In this document: piece after piece, positions 9,924-19,914 of the stretch
How positions within the stretch are numbered: position 1 is the stretch's first letter
Layout of the letters: every line of letters begins with the position of its first letter
Assembly: GCA_001275005.1 (NCBI GenBank)
Contig: JWZX01003327.1
Coordinates: forward strand, 1-46,698
DNA length: 46,698 nucleotides
Origin: Chrysochromulina tobinii
Lineage: Eukaryota > Haptophyta > Prymnesiales > Chrysochromulinaceae
Direction: 5' to 3'
Program-made: the position numbers and the translations under genes
Notes under the pieces: generated by a model
Told to the model about the DNA's origin: nothing
Database searches by the model: none
The model's input: only the letters and a program-made list of their open reading frames with translations

Positions 9924-11209
9924 ATGGGGGCTCACGCCGTGCCCGCGCGCCGGGCCGTCTCGCATGAGTTCTCGCACGTGGAAAACGGGAAAACGGGGAG
10001 AGAGAGAGTGCGTATGGGCTTCATCCTCGATAGCGACGAGCCGATCGCGCCGTCACCGCTGGCGCATACACCAACGGACCCGTCGCTGTGGGAGTTTGGA
10101 GTCTCTCTCGTCATCCTTGGCTGCATCTCCTCGTCGATCGGGCTCTTGCTCATGAAGCGAAGTGCGGACGTGGAGGACACGCTGCCGCTGTACAAGCGCT
10201 GGCGCTGGGCTCTTGGCTTCGTGTTCCTGGTGGGAAACGCCACCGTCATTGACCTCATCGCTTTCGCTATCACGCCGCTCTCGCTCATCGCGCCGTTTGC
10301 GGCCCTGACCATGGTCTTCTCTGTGGTCCTTGCAAAATCGGGTCTATTTGGCGTGCACGAGTCTCTGCCCGGGCGCCAGATCATCGGCATCGCGTTCGTC
10401 GTCGTAGGCGTGACAACGGTCTCGGTGTTCGGACCACACACGTCCGACGAACCCACCATGGCCGAGATCTTCGACGACTTCGACAACCCGGCCTTCATCG
10501 TGTTCGTGTCGCTTTCGCTCTCGCTGGTCGCGCTCTATCTTGTGCTCCTCTGGACACCTCGGCTAGAACCCTACCGCCCGTCGCCGACCTCGCCGTGGAC
10601 CACTCTGTTCTCCGCCTTCTGCTCCGCTGTCTGTGGCGCCCAATCGCAGCTGTTCCTCAAGGTGATCTCCGTAGGGCTGCGCTTTTTTACAACAGGCGGC
10701 GACCCAAACGCGGCGGTCACTCCCGCCTTCATCCTCTCCCTCATCGGCCTGGCGGTCACGGCGCCGCTGCAGCTGTACTTGCTCAACTCGACGCTTGCAT
10801 CGTCCCCGATTGGATACGCAGTGCCTCTCTGTACGCCTACGCTCCGAATTGGATGGCCACTGATCACTTGCGCTACTGACCACTGAATGCCACCGAATGC
10901 GCCACCGAATGCACAGACCAGTCTCTCCTTATCATGCTCACTGTGGCGGCGGGCGGCATCTTCTTCAAGGAATTTGCCGACATCAGCTTTGCCCGCGGCG
11001 TCCTGTTCTGCGTTGGCGCCATGGTCGCGCTCGGCGGCCTGGTGGTCCTCTCGCTCAAAGTCCAATCACCTGCGCCGACGGAGGAGAAGGTCCTATTACG
11101 ACGGATACCAGGCCTCCAGCCTTCTCCAGCGGAGCCTGCAGAAGATAAGCACGACGACTTTGACAGCCTTGAAGCGCGTGCTGAGATTCGGGGAACGGGG
11201 CGGCGGTGA
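9924..11209 (+). CDS. NIPA-type magnesium transporter (two exons)
   Basis: Exons to 10830 and 10917-11209, with an 86-bp intron (donor GTACGCCT, acceptor GCACAG, phase 1). The join restores the last membrane helices, with AVPLYQSLLIMLTV reading across it and then GIFFKEF. It is a polytopic membrane protein with about nine hydrophobic helices and the NIPA/DUF803 pattern: a first helix ending in LMKRS, an ITPLSLIAPFAALTMVFS helix, and a final FKEF...ARGVLFCVGAM segment. The family mediates Mg2+ transport. The start is uncertain: ATG 9924 gives 399 aa, while ATG 10014 (MGFILDSDEP) gives 369 aa and looks more family-like. The intron is rich in CTGA and CCACCGAATG repeats, a mild version of the intron repeats seen further right. 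Confidence 0.85.
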
Positions 11210-11911
11210 ATGGCCTCATGGTCGATGAGGGCCAGGGTCCAGGACTGGTGTAGCTACGTTCTTTTGACTTTTCGCCCCCGTGCTGTGTGAGTTCAAAACT
11301 TAAACGTAACGGTTTGCGGTCACTTACCTCTTACGGAGGTAAGTTGTGTAACGAGCCTTTACTCGGATCATTACAGTTAAAACTGTTTTGACGTGGCCAG
11401 TGCCCCGCCGTCTGTGCCTCGGACGGCGGGTCCTCGGTCCGGGGTGCTCCCGTGTGAGGCGAGGAGAGGCGAGGCAGCTCGAGCTCCGACGCGGCTGCCT
11501 CGGAGCATGCTGCAGGCGTGCCGCACCGGGGGCCACCGCCCACCGCGACAAACCGCGACGCCCAGCATCGCATGTCTCAAGTGTTTAGGTGTTTAAAGCT
11601 GCAGGTTAGCGAAGACATGCCCCCCGGCGCCACGTGTGAGGCGCGGTCCGGCGCGGTGCCGCGGCACGTGTTGTCCGGCCCGGTGCGACGCCGTAACCGA
11701 GGCTATTCTCGGACTGTATAAGCTCCACGGTCTATGTTAGTCAGGGATTGAATAGGGATTGAATACTTATAATGCTCGCCATGTACGACTACCATTAAGA
11801 GATTCACATGTACTATACGCGATTCGTCCCACCATAACACGCCAACACATTCACAGTGCCAACGAACAGTAGCAATGGGGCCGTCCATGTTCGATCGGCC
11901 TGGCCTCACGG
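11210..11911. other. Intergenic between converging genes
   Basis: About 700 bases between the NIPA-type and sulfotransferase 3' ends. No gene seen. It contains a perfect short inverted repeat at 11322-11344 (listed separately). Confidence 0.45.
11322..11344. repeat. 9-bp perfect inverted repeat, 5-nt loop
   Basis: ACTTACCTC-ttacg-GAGGTAAGT. Each arm, read 5' to 3' on one strand, is a consensus 5' splice site (GAG|GTAAGT). Function unknown. Confidence 0.7.
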
Positions 11912-13309
11912 TCATCCCCGGGCCGTTCTCCACTTGATGAGAGGGACATTTCGCCTTGATCCCCGGTCGCGCTTCCAGCCGCTTCCGCCCTGGGATGGCG
12001 CGAACACCGGCGGTGATCTCGCTGAAGGGCTGCTATAGCTGCAGTTCGCATCACTCCTGAGGCTGCTTCCATCGTGATCGAGGAAGCGAGTGCCCTGATG
12101 GTCATAAGGCGTTACAGCAATTGCATGGACGCGTATGAGCGAATAGAGGCGTTCCGTGAACGGACGGTACAGCTGCACGAGCTCATCTCGATAGCGAGGC
12201 AACAGATGGCCATGGCCGCACGCCTTCGAGTTCTGCTTGCCTTTGCCTCGCACTCGAGCAACGGCCTCAACGGTGATGGCCGAAGGCATGCCTGCGTGGC
12301 GTAGCACATCTCTGAGCACGACGGCGGGGCGGCGCGCGTAGCCAGCAAAGGAGACGAGCAGGAACTGCGACGGCTCAAAGTATGTGAGCCACCGACGCAT
12401 CTGGGGCTCATACAGGCCGTGGTCGAGGTGCGGAGCGCAGTTGGCAAAGGGCGGCGGCAACGAGGGCGGCCACAATGGAGTGGACGGGTCAAGGCTCTGA
12501 CACTCCCGCACGCGAGCGAGCTTGGGCTCCAAAAAGGTGCCGAAGTCCATGGATGACATCACGCCTTCGTACGACTTGAGCTCCCAGAAGTAGGACCAGA
12601 ACTTGTCGACGGGGTCACGCATCATCCACACGAAGCGGAGGTGTCTCGAAGGTGCCACGCCAAAGTAAGTCACCACGTTCTTCGGCGCGTCGTGCCACAC
12701 ATGATATGCAGGTGTGGCATCGATTGTGATCGATGGCGGTAAAGTCCGGAGAGGGCACCTTGGCCAGATCCTATCATAAAAGTGCTGACCTCTACGCCAC
12801 ATTTTGGGGTCACCGAAGAAATCCTTCTCCTTGCGAGAGATGTCGCCCTTGTCCGTGAGCTCACCCGGTATGATGGCGCCGCCCGTTGCATCTACGAGAT
12901 GCGACCACAACGATGTCGTGCCTGCCTTGATGCTGCCGATGATGAAGAGGGACGGCAGCAATCTATTCCAGTGTGATAGCGACCCTACCGGGCTTCGACC
13001 TTGAGCGATCCCACAAAAGTGTTGAAAGGGCTCGACGGGACTCGCTGTCTTGAAGACGCTCATGCTGCTGCTATTCTTGAGGTGTGGACCAAGTGTTGCG
13101 AACTTTTTGAGCAACAGGTTCCAGCGTTCATGGTCCGTCTCTGCATCCAAAGCGGCAACGCGAACCTTCATTTCGGCTAAGTCGGCCGAGCGTTGCAAGC
13201 TCTTGCAGAACGCCTTTATGTCCAGCCCGTCGAGGACTCGTTGGGCCTCGTCGGAGCCGCTCACGAGTGCTTCCTTGCTCACGACCTCATCAGCACAGGC
13301 CATCGGCAT
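11912..13309 (-). CDS. PAPS-dependent sulfotransferase
   Basis: 465 aa from the first in-frame ATG at 13309; the frame opens slightly upstream without another ATG. The 5'-phosphosulfate loop is IIGSIKAGTTSLW (123-135) and the 3'-phosphate-binding motif is RDPVDKFWSYFW (231-242), both standard for the carbohydrate/heparan-type Sulfotransfer_1 group. A C-terminal YxPF segment (LVQLYRPFTERLY) also fits. It would transfer sulfate from PAPS to an acceptor, possibly a polysaccharide; the acceptor cannot be told. There is no strong signal anchor in the first 120 residues, so Golgi location is not supported by sequence. The last ~60 residues are basic and low-complexity and may reflect a misjudged 3' end. 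Confidence 0.85.
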   Translation of the reverse strand: MPMACADEVVSKEALVSGSDEAQRVLDGLDIKAFCKSLQRSADLAEMKVRVAALDAETDHERWNLLLKKFATLGPHLKNSSSMSVFKTASPVEPFQHFCGIAQGRSPVGSLSHWNRLLPSLFIIGSIKAGTTSLWSHLVDATGGAIIPGELTDKGDISRKEKDFFGDPKMWRRGQHFYDRIWPRCPLRTLPPSITIDATPAYHVWHDAPKNVVTYFGVAPSRHLRFVWMMRDPVDKFWSYFWELKSYEGVMSSMDFGTFLEPKLARVRECQSLDPSTPLWPPSLPPPFANCAPHLDHGLYEPQMRRWLTYFEPSQFLLVSFAGYARRPAVVLRDVLRHAGMPSAITVEAVARVRGKGKQNSKACGHGHLLPRYRDELVQLYRPFTERLYSLIRVHAIAVTPYDHQGTRFLDHDGSSLRSDANCSYSSPSARSPPVFAPSQGGSGWKRDRGSRRNVPLIKWRTARG

Positions 13310-14336
13310 CGGCCGAGGCTGCACGTGCTGTGCAGCTCCCAAAGAGACGCCGTTTGTGCGGAAATCCTCTGTGATCAAGTAGGAAATTGATTGCTCTTCC
13401 TAAAAAAGGTGTGGCGCTGGTAACCTCAAGTTTGGATAATTAATCACCCATTCACCATTCTCCAATCGTTGGAAGCCGGGAGATCACTATCTATCGAACG
13501 AGTTTTGGTGCAGTTGGAAAGAGGGAAGTTGGAACGACAGTTGGAAGTCAGGGGGACCGCAGTGGGCTGGCGCTGGGTCTTGCGTCTTGCGTCTTGGAAC
13601 GGTCAAAGAGTTGGAAAACAAAGAGTTAGAATGATGTGTAGATGTGACAGTTGATGTGAGCAAGTCAGGGTTGAGCAAAATACCCGGACTGAGCAACTCC
13701 GGTTGGCGTGAGCAAATGTGCCCCCGCGTGCAAGTGTGCGATTCACACGTGTCGACCGCTCTCCCCGCTGCTTATCCGCTGCTGTGCCAATCTCACTTAG
13801 TCTCACCACCCAGCACCGGGCGGCCATCGGCATTCTTCGCGCATTGCTTCCCTTAATGCTTCCCAGTGAGCACGGAGCAGTGTGGGTGTGCCGACCCCTG
13901 AGCCCTGTTCCCCGGAGAATCGGCCGGACTTAACGCATACCGGCCGACCCGGGGACGGTCACCGTTTGCCGCACCGTGTGGTGTTCGATGCGCCCGCCAC
14001 AGATGGTCTTCGCTTAAACTGGTCAAGAAACTGGGTCTGGCAAATTGCGTGGCCGCGGAAGCAATTACATGTATGCAGGCTCAACATCGAGCTCAACAAT
14101 TTAATATTAACATGAGGGACCCACTGTCGGGTACGGCCACGGTACCGCCGGTCTTGAGAGTTGAGACTCTAGACGCCGCTCCGCGTCCGGTCCGACGCCG
14201 ACCGCCGACCGCCGACCGCCGGTCTTGAGAGTTGAGACGCACCGCCCGCGCGCCGCGCCCGGCCGCGGTTTAAACGGCCGCGCGGCGGTTGCCGCGGGTG
14301 GTGCGCGGCGCGTACTCTCTCGTTCGTACCACGTTC
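13310..14336. other. Intergenic with direct repeats
   Basis: About 1 kb with no recognisable gene. A GTTGGAA-rich stretch lies at 13460-13620. A perfect 24-bp direct repeat (14144-14167 and 14215-14238) flanks CCGACCGCCGACC microsatellite sequence. Confidence 0.45.
14144..14238. repeat. 24-bp direct repeat pair
   Basis: Identical 24-bp copies at 14144-14167 and 14215-14238 (start ACCGCCGGTCTTGAGAG), with GCCGACC tandem units leading into the second copy. Confidence 0.8.
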
Positions 14337-15440
14337 TCACAGTGTGGGGCATGATTCGTCAACCTTCCACTGGGGATGGAAGCCCGTGGCCAGCCGAATC
14401 GCAGCGTATTCCGGCGTGAAGGCGCCCTGCTCGGTGCGCATGACCAAATCGGGCTCGTTCCACGTGGGAGGGATGGGCCGTGGCAGGTCACTCGTGCGCT
14501 GAAGCGCAAAGAGCCCAAGCACGGGCTCGTGCGACGGTTTTGAGCGGATCCGGCGCATCCGTACGACGGTCATACCGAACTGGCTGGCCGCGACCTCGAT
14601 GACACCTCGTGTGCCAAAGAGGGCGGAGAGCGAGCTCGAGCCCTCTCTGATGGGGCCGTTGTCAAGATCCAGGCCCCGCTGCCGTCGCCGATCCCTCGCA
14701 GACAGGTCCTCCAATGAGAACACAAGAGCAAACACGCCACCGGGTGCGAGGTGTCGGCTGGCACATGCAACATAGTCAGTGACGGTGCCTCTCGTCTCAA
14801 AGTGGCATTGCATCCGCTGCGGGCTTGCTGCGAACCGCGGTGTGCTTGGGCTGTACGTCCCGCCACTCAGCGGAAAGTACGGCGGGGAGCCGGTGATCAA
14901 ATCAAACTGCTCGTGCACCTTGAGCGGCGCGCTGTCCGTACCCACCTCTCGAAAGTCGCCGAGTCGCTGGTCGAACCTTTCAGAGACACCATTGTAAGCT
15001 ACAGTGCGCTTAGAGAGCTGCCATGAGGGTTCTTGCGCTTCCACGGTCACAACCTTCGCTCCACGAAGCCGCCACGCCGTCACCAGTGCGACTGAACCTA
15101 TTCCTGAACCGAGATCGAGGTACGTCTCGCATGATGCGCACCACTGGCTACCGTACCAGGCGACGAGTACATCGTCCGCATTGTAGCGGTACCCGGATGC
15201 GAGCTGAAAGATCCGCCAGCAGCCGCAGATTGCGTCTAGCGTCTCGCCCTCACGAGCTGTCAGGTTCACCGCAGGGGCCGGGAGAGGGCCTGGCTTGGTG
15301 TAACCCTTCCAGGCGCGCGCTCCGCTCACGGCAGCTGAACTCATGCGAGGCCAGGTACGCGGACGCCTCGAATAGGATGCATGGGAGGCGGCTCCCATGC
15401 TTGTAGTTGCGAGCAGCATCAGGATGTTCATGTTACCCAT
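14337..15440 (-). CDS. TrmN6-like N6-adenine methyltransferase
   Basis: 367 aa from the ATG at 15440; the frame extends upstream only with non-ATG codons. The N-terminus (MGNMNILMLLATTSMGAASHA) is hydrophobic, like a signal peptide, and is followed by a Ser/Arg/Ala-rich stretch. This suggests secretion or bipartite plastid targeting, by inference. Methyltransferase motif I is YLDLGSGIGSVAL (107-119), motif II VTVEAQE (131-137), and the catalytic motif IV is SPPYF (185-189), in the place of N/D-PPY. Overall order matches the YfiC/TrmN6 family, which methylates A37 of tRNA-Val in bacteria. A plastid tRNA methylase would fit, but the true substrate is unknown. Confidence 0.75.
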   Translation of the reverse strand: MGNMNILMLLATTSMGAASHASYSRRPRTWPRMSSAAVSGARAWKGYTKPGPLPAPAVNLTAREGETLDAICGCWRIFQLASGYRYNADDVLVAWYGSQWCASCETYLDLGSGIGSVALVTAWRLRGAKVVTVEAQEPSWQLSKRTVAYNGVSERFDQRLGDFREVGTDSAPLKVHEQFDLITGSPPYFPLSGGTYSPSTPRFAASPQRMQCHFETRGTVTDYVACASRHLAPGGVFALVFSLEDLSARDRRRQRGLDLDNGPIREGSSSLSALFGTRGVIEVAASQFGMTVVRMRRIRSKPSHEPVLGLFALQRTSDLPRPIPPTWNEPDLVMRTEQGAFTPEYAAIRLATGFHPQWKVDESCPTL

Positions 15441-16271
15441 GAAAGGAAAGGTTCCGTTACAATCTCGTGTGCCACTGTGAAGTGTGAACACAGTCCGAGA
15501 GCAGGTCTGTGCGGGTCTGAGCAGGTCTGAGAGCCTCAACTCAACTGGACCGTTATCAATTAGGCCTTACGCCTTAGATTGTTAGATACGTGATGCGGAC
15601 GGTGACATGCGGCCCGACGAAGGGGGGTTCTCCGTCTGCCTCTCACATTGTGGTCACGCGTACTGTACTCACAATCCAATCGAAAGCGGGGCTGATAGAG
15701 ATGCGGCCGCCGCAGCAGCATCGATGCGCCTTGTCCCCAGGCGCATTCAGTACTCTCAGTGCTCATTCATCCACGCACACGTTCCACAACACGGAGGGCC
15801 TCTGAGTGAGGTGAGGGGAAACGGCGCCGTGGTGAACACCTGCAGCTCTTCGATCCACGTTCCACAGCACTTGAGGACCGCGCGCGTCATAGCACGCGGC
15901 TCTTCCACAGGACGGCCGAGAACGCACGCCGTACTGGGCGGCGTTGAGAGCACGCGCCGCGGCGGCACCGGAGAGAGCCGAGGGTCAGGAGGGAGGCGCC
16001 ATACTGGGCGGCTGCATGCAAGTGCTCACCACGGCGGCACTGGAGAGAGCCGAGGGGAGGGAGAGCAAAGACCAGCCGTCGGGGCGGCTGCATGCAAGTG
16101 CTCACCACGGGGCCATCTCCTCCGTCGGTCGGGGGAAGCAGCCGCGGTCGGGCCGCTGCGTCATCTCGTCGCCGCGCCTTAGGCCACATGCGCCGCAGCA
16201 CGGGCGCGCCGTCATTGCGCCTCGGGTTCCGTCATTGCGCCTCGGGTTCCGTCATTGCGCCTCGGGCTCCG
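15441..16271. other. Intergenic with dispersed and tandem repeats
   Basis: No gene recognised. It contains two copies of a 23-bp element also found near 31.3 kb, a degenerate inverted copy near 15827-15845, and a 20-bp tandem repeat that runs into the GSK3 stop codon. Confidence 0.5.
16012..16110 (+). repeat. Dispersed 23-bp element, two copies
   Basis: Copies at 16012-16034 and 16088-16110 share GCATGCAAGTGCTCACCACG with copies near 31.25-31.6 kb. A similar flank, GGAGAGAGCCGAGGG, occurs around 15970 and 16042. Confidence 0.8.
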
Positions 16272-16290
16272 TCATTGCGCCTCGGGCTCC
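16211..16290. repeat. 20-bp tandem repeat x4 at GSK3 stop codon
   Basis: Units of GTCATTGCGCCTCGGGTTCC (T/C variant) at 16211, 16231, 16251 and 16271. The stop codon of the kinase gene lies in the last unit, so repeat number affects the C-terminus. Confidence 0.9.
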
Positions 16291-18197
16291 GGGTCCGCGT
16301 GCGCATCCTCTTTGCTCCCGTCTGCCAGCCGACTGCGCCGCCGCCCACTCGCCGAAGCCACGCGCGCCGCGCCGGGCGTGGTGGGCGACAGGCCGATTGG
16401 TGGTACCGTACCCAGATTGTCGGTTTGCAGCTGCAAGCCGCCGAGGGGGGGCTTGCGCACGGCGGGCGAGGGGCCGCTCGCAGGCATCTGGTCGAGCGTG
16501 CCTTGACGGGTTGGCATTGGTGGCGCGCGCCGCCCGAACGAAGCTGCGTGAGCTCGACTGCTCTCAGACTCTTCGCCCTGCTCTCGCGACTCTTCGGAGT
16601 TGGCACCGCCGCCCCCCGCGCCGCCGCGCGGCTGCGCGTGCAGCGCCTCGATCTGCCGCTGCGCCGCCTTCAGGCGCGCAGCGAGAGCTTCCTTCTCGGC
16701 GAGCGCTTCATTGAGTTGTCGCTGTGCCTCCTTAAGATCGGCGAGCTGCTGCTGCGCCATGCGCGCCGCCCCCGAGGCGCCGCTGGCCGAGGCCGAGGCG
16801 GCGGCGGCCGCGCCGCTGCCCGCGCCGCCGTCGGCGGCGCTGCTGCTCGCCCCTTCACAGGGAAGCTGGCGCCGCTGCGCCTCATGCGCTATCCGCTGCT
16901 GCAGCACCCTGATCGTCTCGTCACGCTGCCTCAGGGCCGCCGCGAGATCTTGCCTGACCGACGTGACGACGGCAGTGGAGGTGGCGTCGGAGAGACTATC
17001 GCTCCGGAGAGTGTGCTCCACGTGGCGAAGCACCGTCTCCGACAGCTGCGCCGGCATACCGCCGCGCACCTCGTCAAAGTGCGCTCCCACCTGATGAGGG
17101 AGGCAATCAAAGCTCATCAGGGCTGATGAGGTAGGCAATCAAAGCTCGTCAAAGTGCGCTCCCACCCGTCGCTCCCATTCCGCGGCGGTGATGGTCTGCC
17201 GAGAGCCCTCAATCGCACTCGGCTGTGGCGGCGGCATCGGGGTGGAGCTCGTCGAGGGTACGGTGCATCCCTCGACGAGGGACTCGACGCCGTCGAAGAA
17301 GGCATGCCTCAGCGCCATCGAGGCCGTCAGCCGCTTCTCCGGATCGTAGTTGAGCAGCCGCTGGGCAAGGTCGATGGCGGCCTCGGGTGTCTGTGCTGGG
17401 AACATTCGCTCCCATGGGTACGCCTTCAGTTTTGGCAGGTCGTCGGCGCAGCAGGTGGCGCGCATGGCCTGAAGGTCGTGGTCGGTGGGCGTGCCCAGAA
17501 GCTTCATGATCTCCACCAGGTGCTGCTGAGTCGAGTCCTGCCCCTGGTAGGGCAAGTGGCCGAGGAGCAGCTCCATCAGGATCGTTCCGACCGACCACAC
17601 GTCCACGGACACCGAGTACTCGGTCGCGCCGAACATGAGCTCGGGCGCGCGGTAGTAGCGCGAGCAAATGTACGAGACGTTGGGCTGCCCCTTCACGAGT
17701 ACCTTGGAGCACCCAAAGTCGCACAACCGGCACTTGAGGCTTGCCGGGTCGCACAGCAAATTGTCGGGCTTGATATCTCGATGGCAGATGCGGCGCGCGT
17801 GGATGTACTCGAGCGCCCCAAAGGTTTGCCACAGGTAGGCCTTGATGTGATCGGGGTGGAAGCGCTTGGCGCGCTTGTGGTACTTGAGCGCGATCGAGCG
17901 GATCGTCTCGGGCAGGTAGTCCATCACGAGGTGTAGAAAGGTCTCATCCTTCTTGCGTCCGTTCTTCTCGAAGGAGTGGCGCAGCCGGACGACGTTGTCG
18001 TGCTCCATGACCTTCATCATCTGCAGCTCGCGGTTGTGGTAGCGACGGTCGAGCAGCACCTTTTTTATGGCGACGATCTCGCCGTCCTCGGTGCGCGCGC
18101 GCCACACGATGCCAAAGGCTCCGTGGCCGACGACCTTCTCCAATTGGTAACGGTGGCCGCCGCCGTCCCAGACGGTGCCCTCCTCGACGCCCTCCAT
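16272..18197 (-). CDS. GSK3/shaggy-type protein kinase with C-terminal coiled coil (two exons)
   Basis: Exon 1 is 18197-17166 and exon 2 is 17090-16272, with a 75-bp phase-0 intron; 616 aa from the ATG at 18197. The kinase domain covers residues ~17-305: Lys45 (VAIKK), Glu57, CHRDIKPDNLL (catalytic Asp141), DFG (160-162), and the GSK3 signature PNVSYICSRYYRAPEL with activation-loop Tyr176. The N-terminal inhibitory serine motif of animal GSK3 is absent. After residue ~344 exon 2 adds about 270 residues with two coiled coils (QRDETIRVLQQRIA; QQQLADLKEAQRQLNEALAEK) and a disordered tail, unusual for a family normally ~400 aa. If the intron is retained, an in-frame TGA ends the protein at 352 aa, so short and long isoforms are possible. 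It is a Ser/Thr kinase; target pathways are not evident. Confidence 0.93.
17091..17165 (-). other. 75-bp introner-like intron in GSK3 gene
   Basis: Read on the minus strand: the donor GTGGGAGC begins a 21-bp stretch that is repeated exactly as the start of exon 2. The intron body holds two copies of TTTGATTGCCT[A/C]CCTCATCAG around CCCTGATGAGC. The 3' end matches those of ABC introns 1 and 5. Confidence 0.85.
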
Positions 18198-18652
18198 GAG
18201 ATCCGCGACCTGCGCGCAGGTGCGAGCGGACAGTCAGGCGTGTGATCGACGTCAGCGCGCCCGGCTGGCCAGGTCACGCTGCGCATGCTCTGCTGTGATG
18301 AGGAGAGAGGCGGTTTGGAGGTGCGCGATGGGAAGGCTTAACGAAGCCAAGAGCTCGCTGCGAGGAGCTGCGTGCGGTCCGGAAGCGGGTGCTGGGGGTG
18401 GCAGTGGCTCACATGGTCCGTGCTCATCGCTCCTTGCGCGTCCTCCTCCTAGCTCAGTAGTAGAGTAAGTTCGGCGCACGGCGTCGCGAAGAAAGCGCAG
18501 CGAACGCAGAGGGAAAAACTTCTGCGGTTCGGAAATCGAATTTTCAAATCTTCAAACCTGGAGACTCTCGTGGGCATCGACGGAAAGTGCCCAGGCCGGC
18601 GCAAATTCGCGAAAAGTGAAGAACAAGAAAGGCGCAACACAGGCGGCACAGG
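18198..18652. promoter_or_regulatory. Divergent intergenic region GSK3 / NDUFA1
   Basis: 455 bp between two divergent starts, presumably holding both promoters. No TATA-like box or other defined site was recognised. Confidence 0.35.
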
Positions 18653-19260
18653 ATGCCGCTCGCGTCGCTTCTGCCTTTGGGCATCATCATGGGCGCCATC
18701 GGCGTGTGTGGCACGCTGCTGTCGGTGATCCCGTACGCGACGCGCGGCGAGGTACGTGCCCGCACCCACGCTAGTTCACAGGCCAGGAGAGGCCACGCAC
18801 ACGCAGAGGCGGCGATCAGAGGAGTGCGCAGGCAGCGCTGCGGCCGGCACAGCCGACACGTTCCGTGTTGCGGCTCTCGCACCTCCTGGCACTGTCAGCG
18901 CCTCCGCAGCCTTTTGAATTGGCAAGATCGGCAGGACCGGCAGCTATGGCAGCCATGGAAGTCATGGCATGGCTGCGGCGCAGGCGGCAGCAGGTCAGCA
19001 GCAAACAGCAGCAAACAGCAGCAGTAACCTCCTGCTGAGCTCGAGGGCGCGGCTGCATGTGGAACGAGGATGCAAGAGCACAGGCCCAGGGCTGCCACTC
19101 AGTCACCAGCTCCTGCGCCGCGCGCGTCCCTCCGGTGCTGACCGTGAGCCACCTGTCCCCCTCTGCGTGCTTCGCGCAGCGCAAGCGTGTCATCAAGGAT
19201 CGATGGGTGGAGGCCATGTACGACCGAGACGCTTTGATCAAGATGCAGTTCGGGAAATGA
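18653..19260 (+). CDS. ndufa1: Complex I subunit NDUFA1 (MWFE) homologue, two exons
   Basis: Small gene: exon 18653-18751 (33 codons), intron 18752-19179 (GTACGTG donor, pyrimidine-rich TTCGCGCAG acceptor), exon 19180-19260 (26 codons and TGA), giving 59 aa. Exon 1 begins MPLASLLPLGIIMGAIGVCG, one membrane helix near the N-terminus, resembling the plant form. Exon 2 reads RKRVIKDRWVEAMYDRDALI, which matches the family end (x-W-D-V-A-M-E-R-R-D). Known role: a single-pass accessory subunit of the mitochondrial NADH dehydrogenase membrane arm. Both halves are weak alone; the combination with correct phase and splice sites makes the call. The intron is 428 bp with a CAGCAAACAGCAG repeat near 19000. 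Confidence 0.8.
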
Positions 19261-19914
19261 CGGCGGCATCGCCAACTCATGTACAGTCTGTCACGGCGCG
19301 GCGGGCGTTTTTCCGCACCGATCTCCTGGCTCTCCACACACTCTGACGCTCTCGCATTGAAATGCAGCGGCTGTGTCATGCTGCAGGTGTCATGTGAGCC
19401 ACCTAGCGAGCCTGCAGTGGCCTCCATGTCATTTGGATACTATTATCCGATAAGTCTTTTTAAACAGGTTTGGCTCAATGTATGGAACGCGTCGGCACAC
19501 GCGCAAAACACGCGGCGAACTCTCGATCTCCGTAGACTCGTACCGCTCTCCCGACGTCGCTGGTCGCTCCCGCTCGGCGCATCGACGTCCCTCCGTCACA
19601 CACTCTCACTACTCGACATCGTACATCGAGCGGAACAAGCTGTTAAAATAAAGCGTTCTTGGTCATTGCGGAAACCGAAACCGACGCCGCGCCGAGTGCG
19701 CTACCCCGTACCGCCGAGTCGACGCGATTCGCAGAGTCTCGACCTCGACGGATCCGCGTCCGATCGGAGAGGTGGCAGGTGTTCGAGAGATGGGATCGGA
19801 TCACGGTGGGACGGCCGGAGGGGTACTAGAGCGAAGTTGAAGCTTAATATTACGTAACTAAAGCCGAGCTTGCGGCTCGACTCATAATCCAGCTGTAAAC
19901 ACAATTCAGCTGCA
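19261..19914. other. Intergenic, no gene seen
   Basis: 654 bases between two same-strand genes. No protein-like frame. It is AT-richer near 19430-19470 and 19840-19910, where the promoter of the next gene may lie. Confidence 0.4.

Noticed and set aside
15944-16714. Arg/Ala-rich frame across the 16-kb repeats
   Set aside because: Composed of tandem repeats and antisense kinase sequence; no protein-like segment.
16092-17126. 344-codon plus-strand frame
   Set aside because: Antisense of GSK3 exon 2; Arg/Ala-rich, no recognisable domain.
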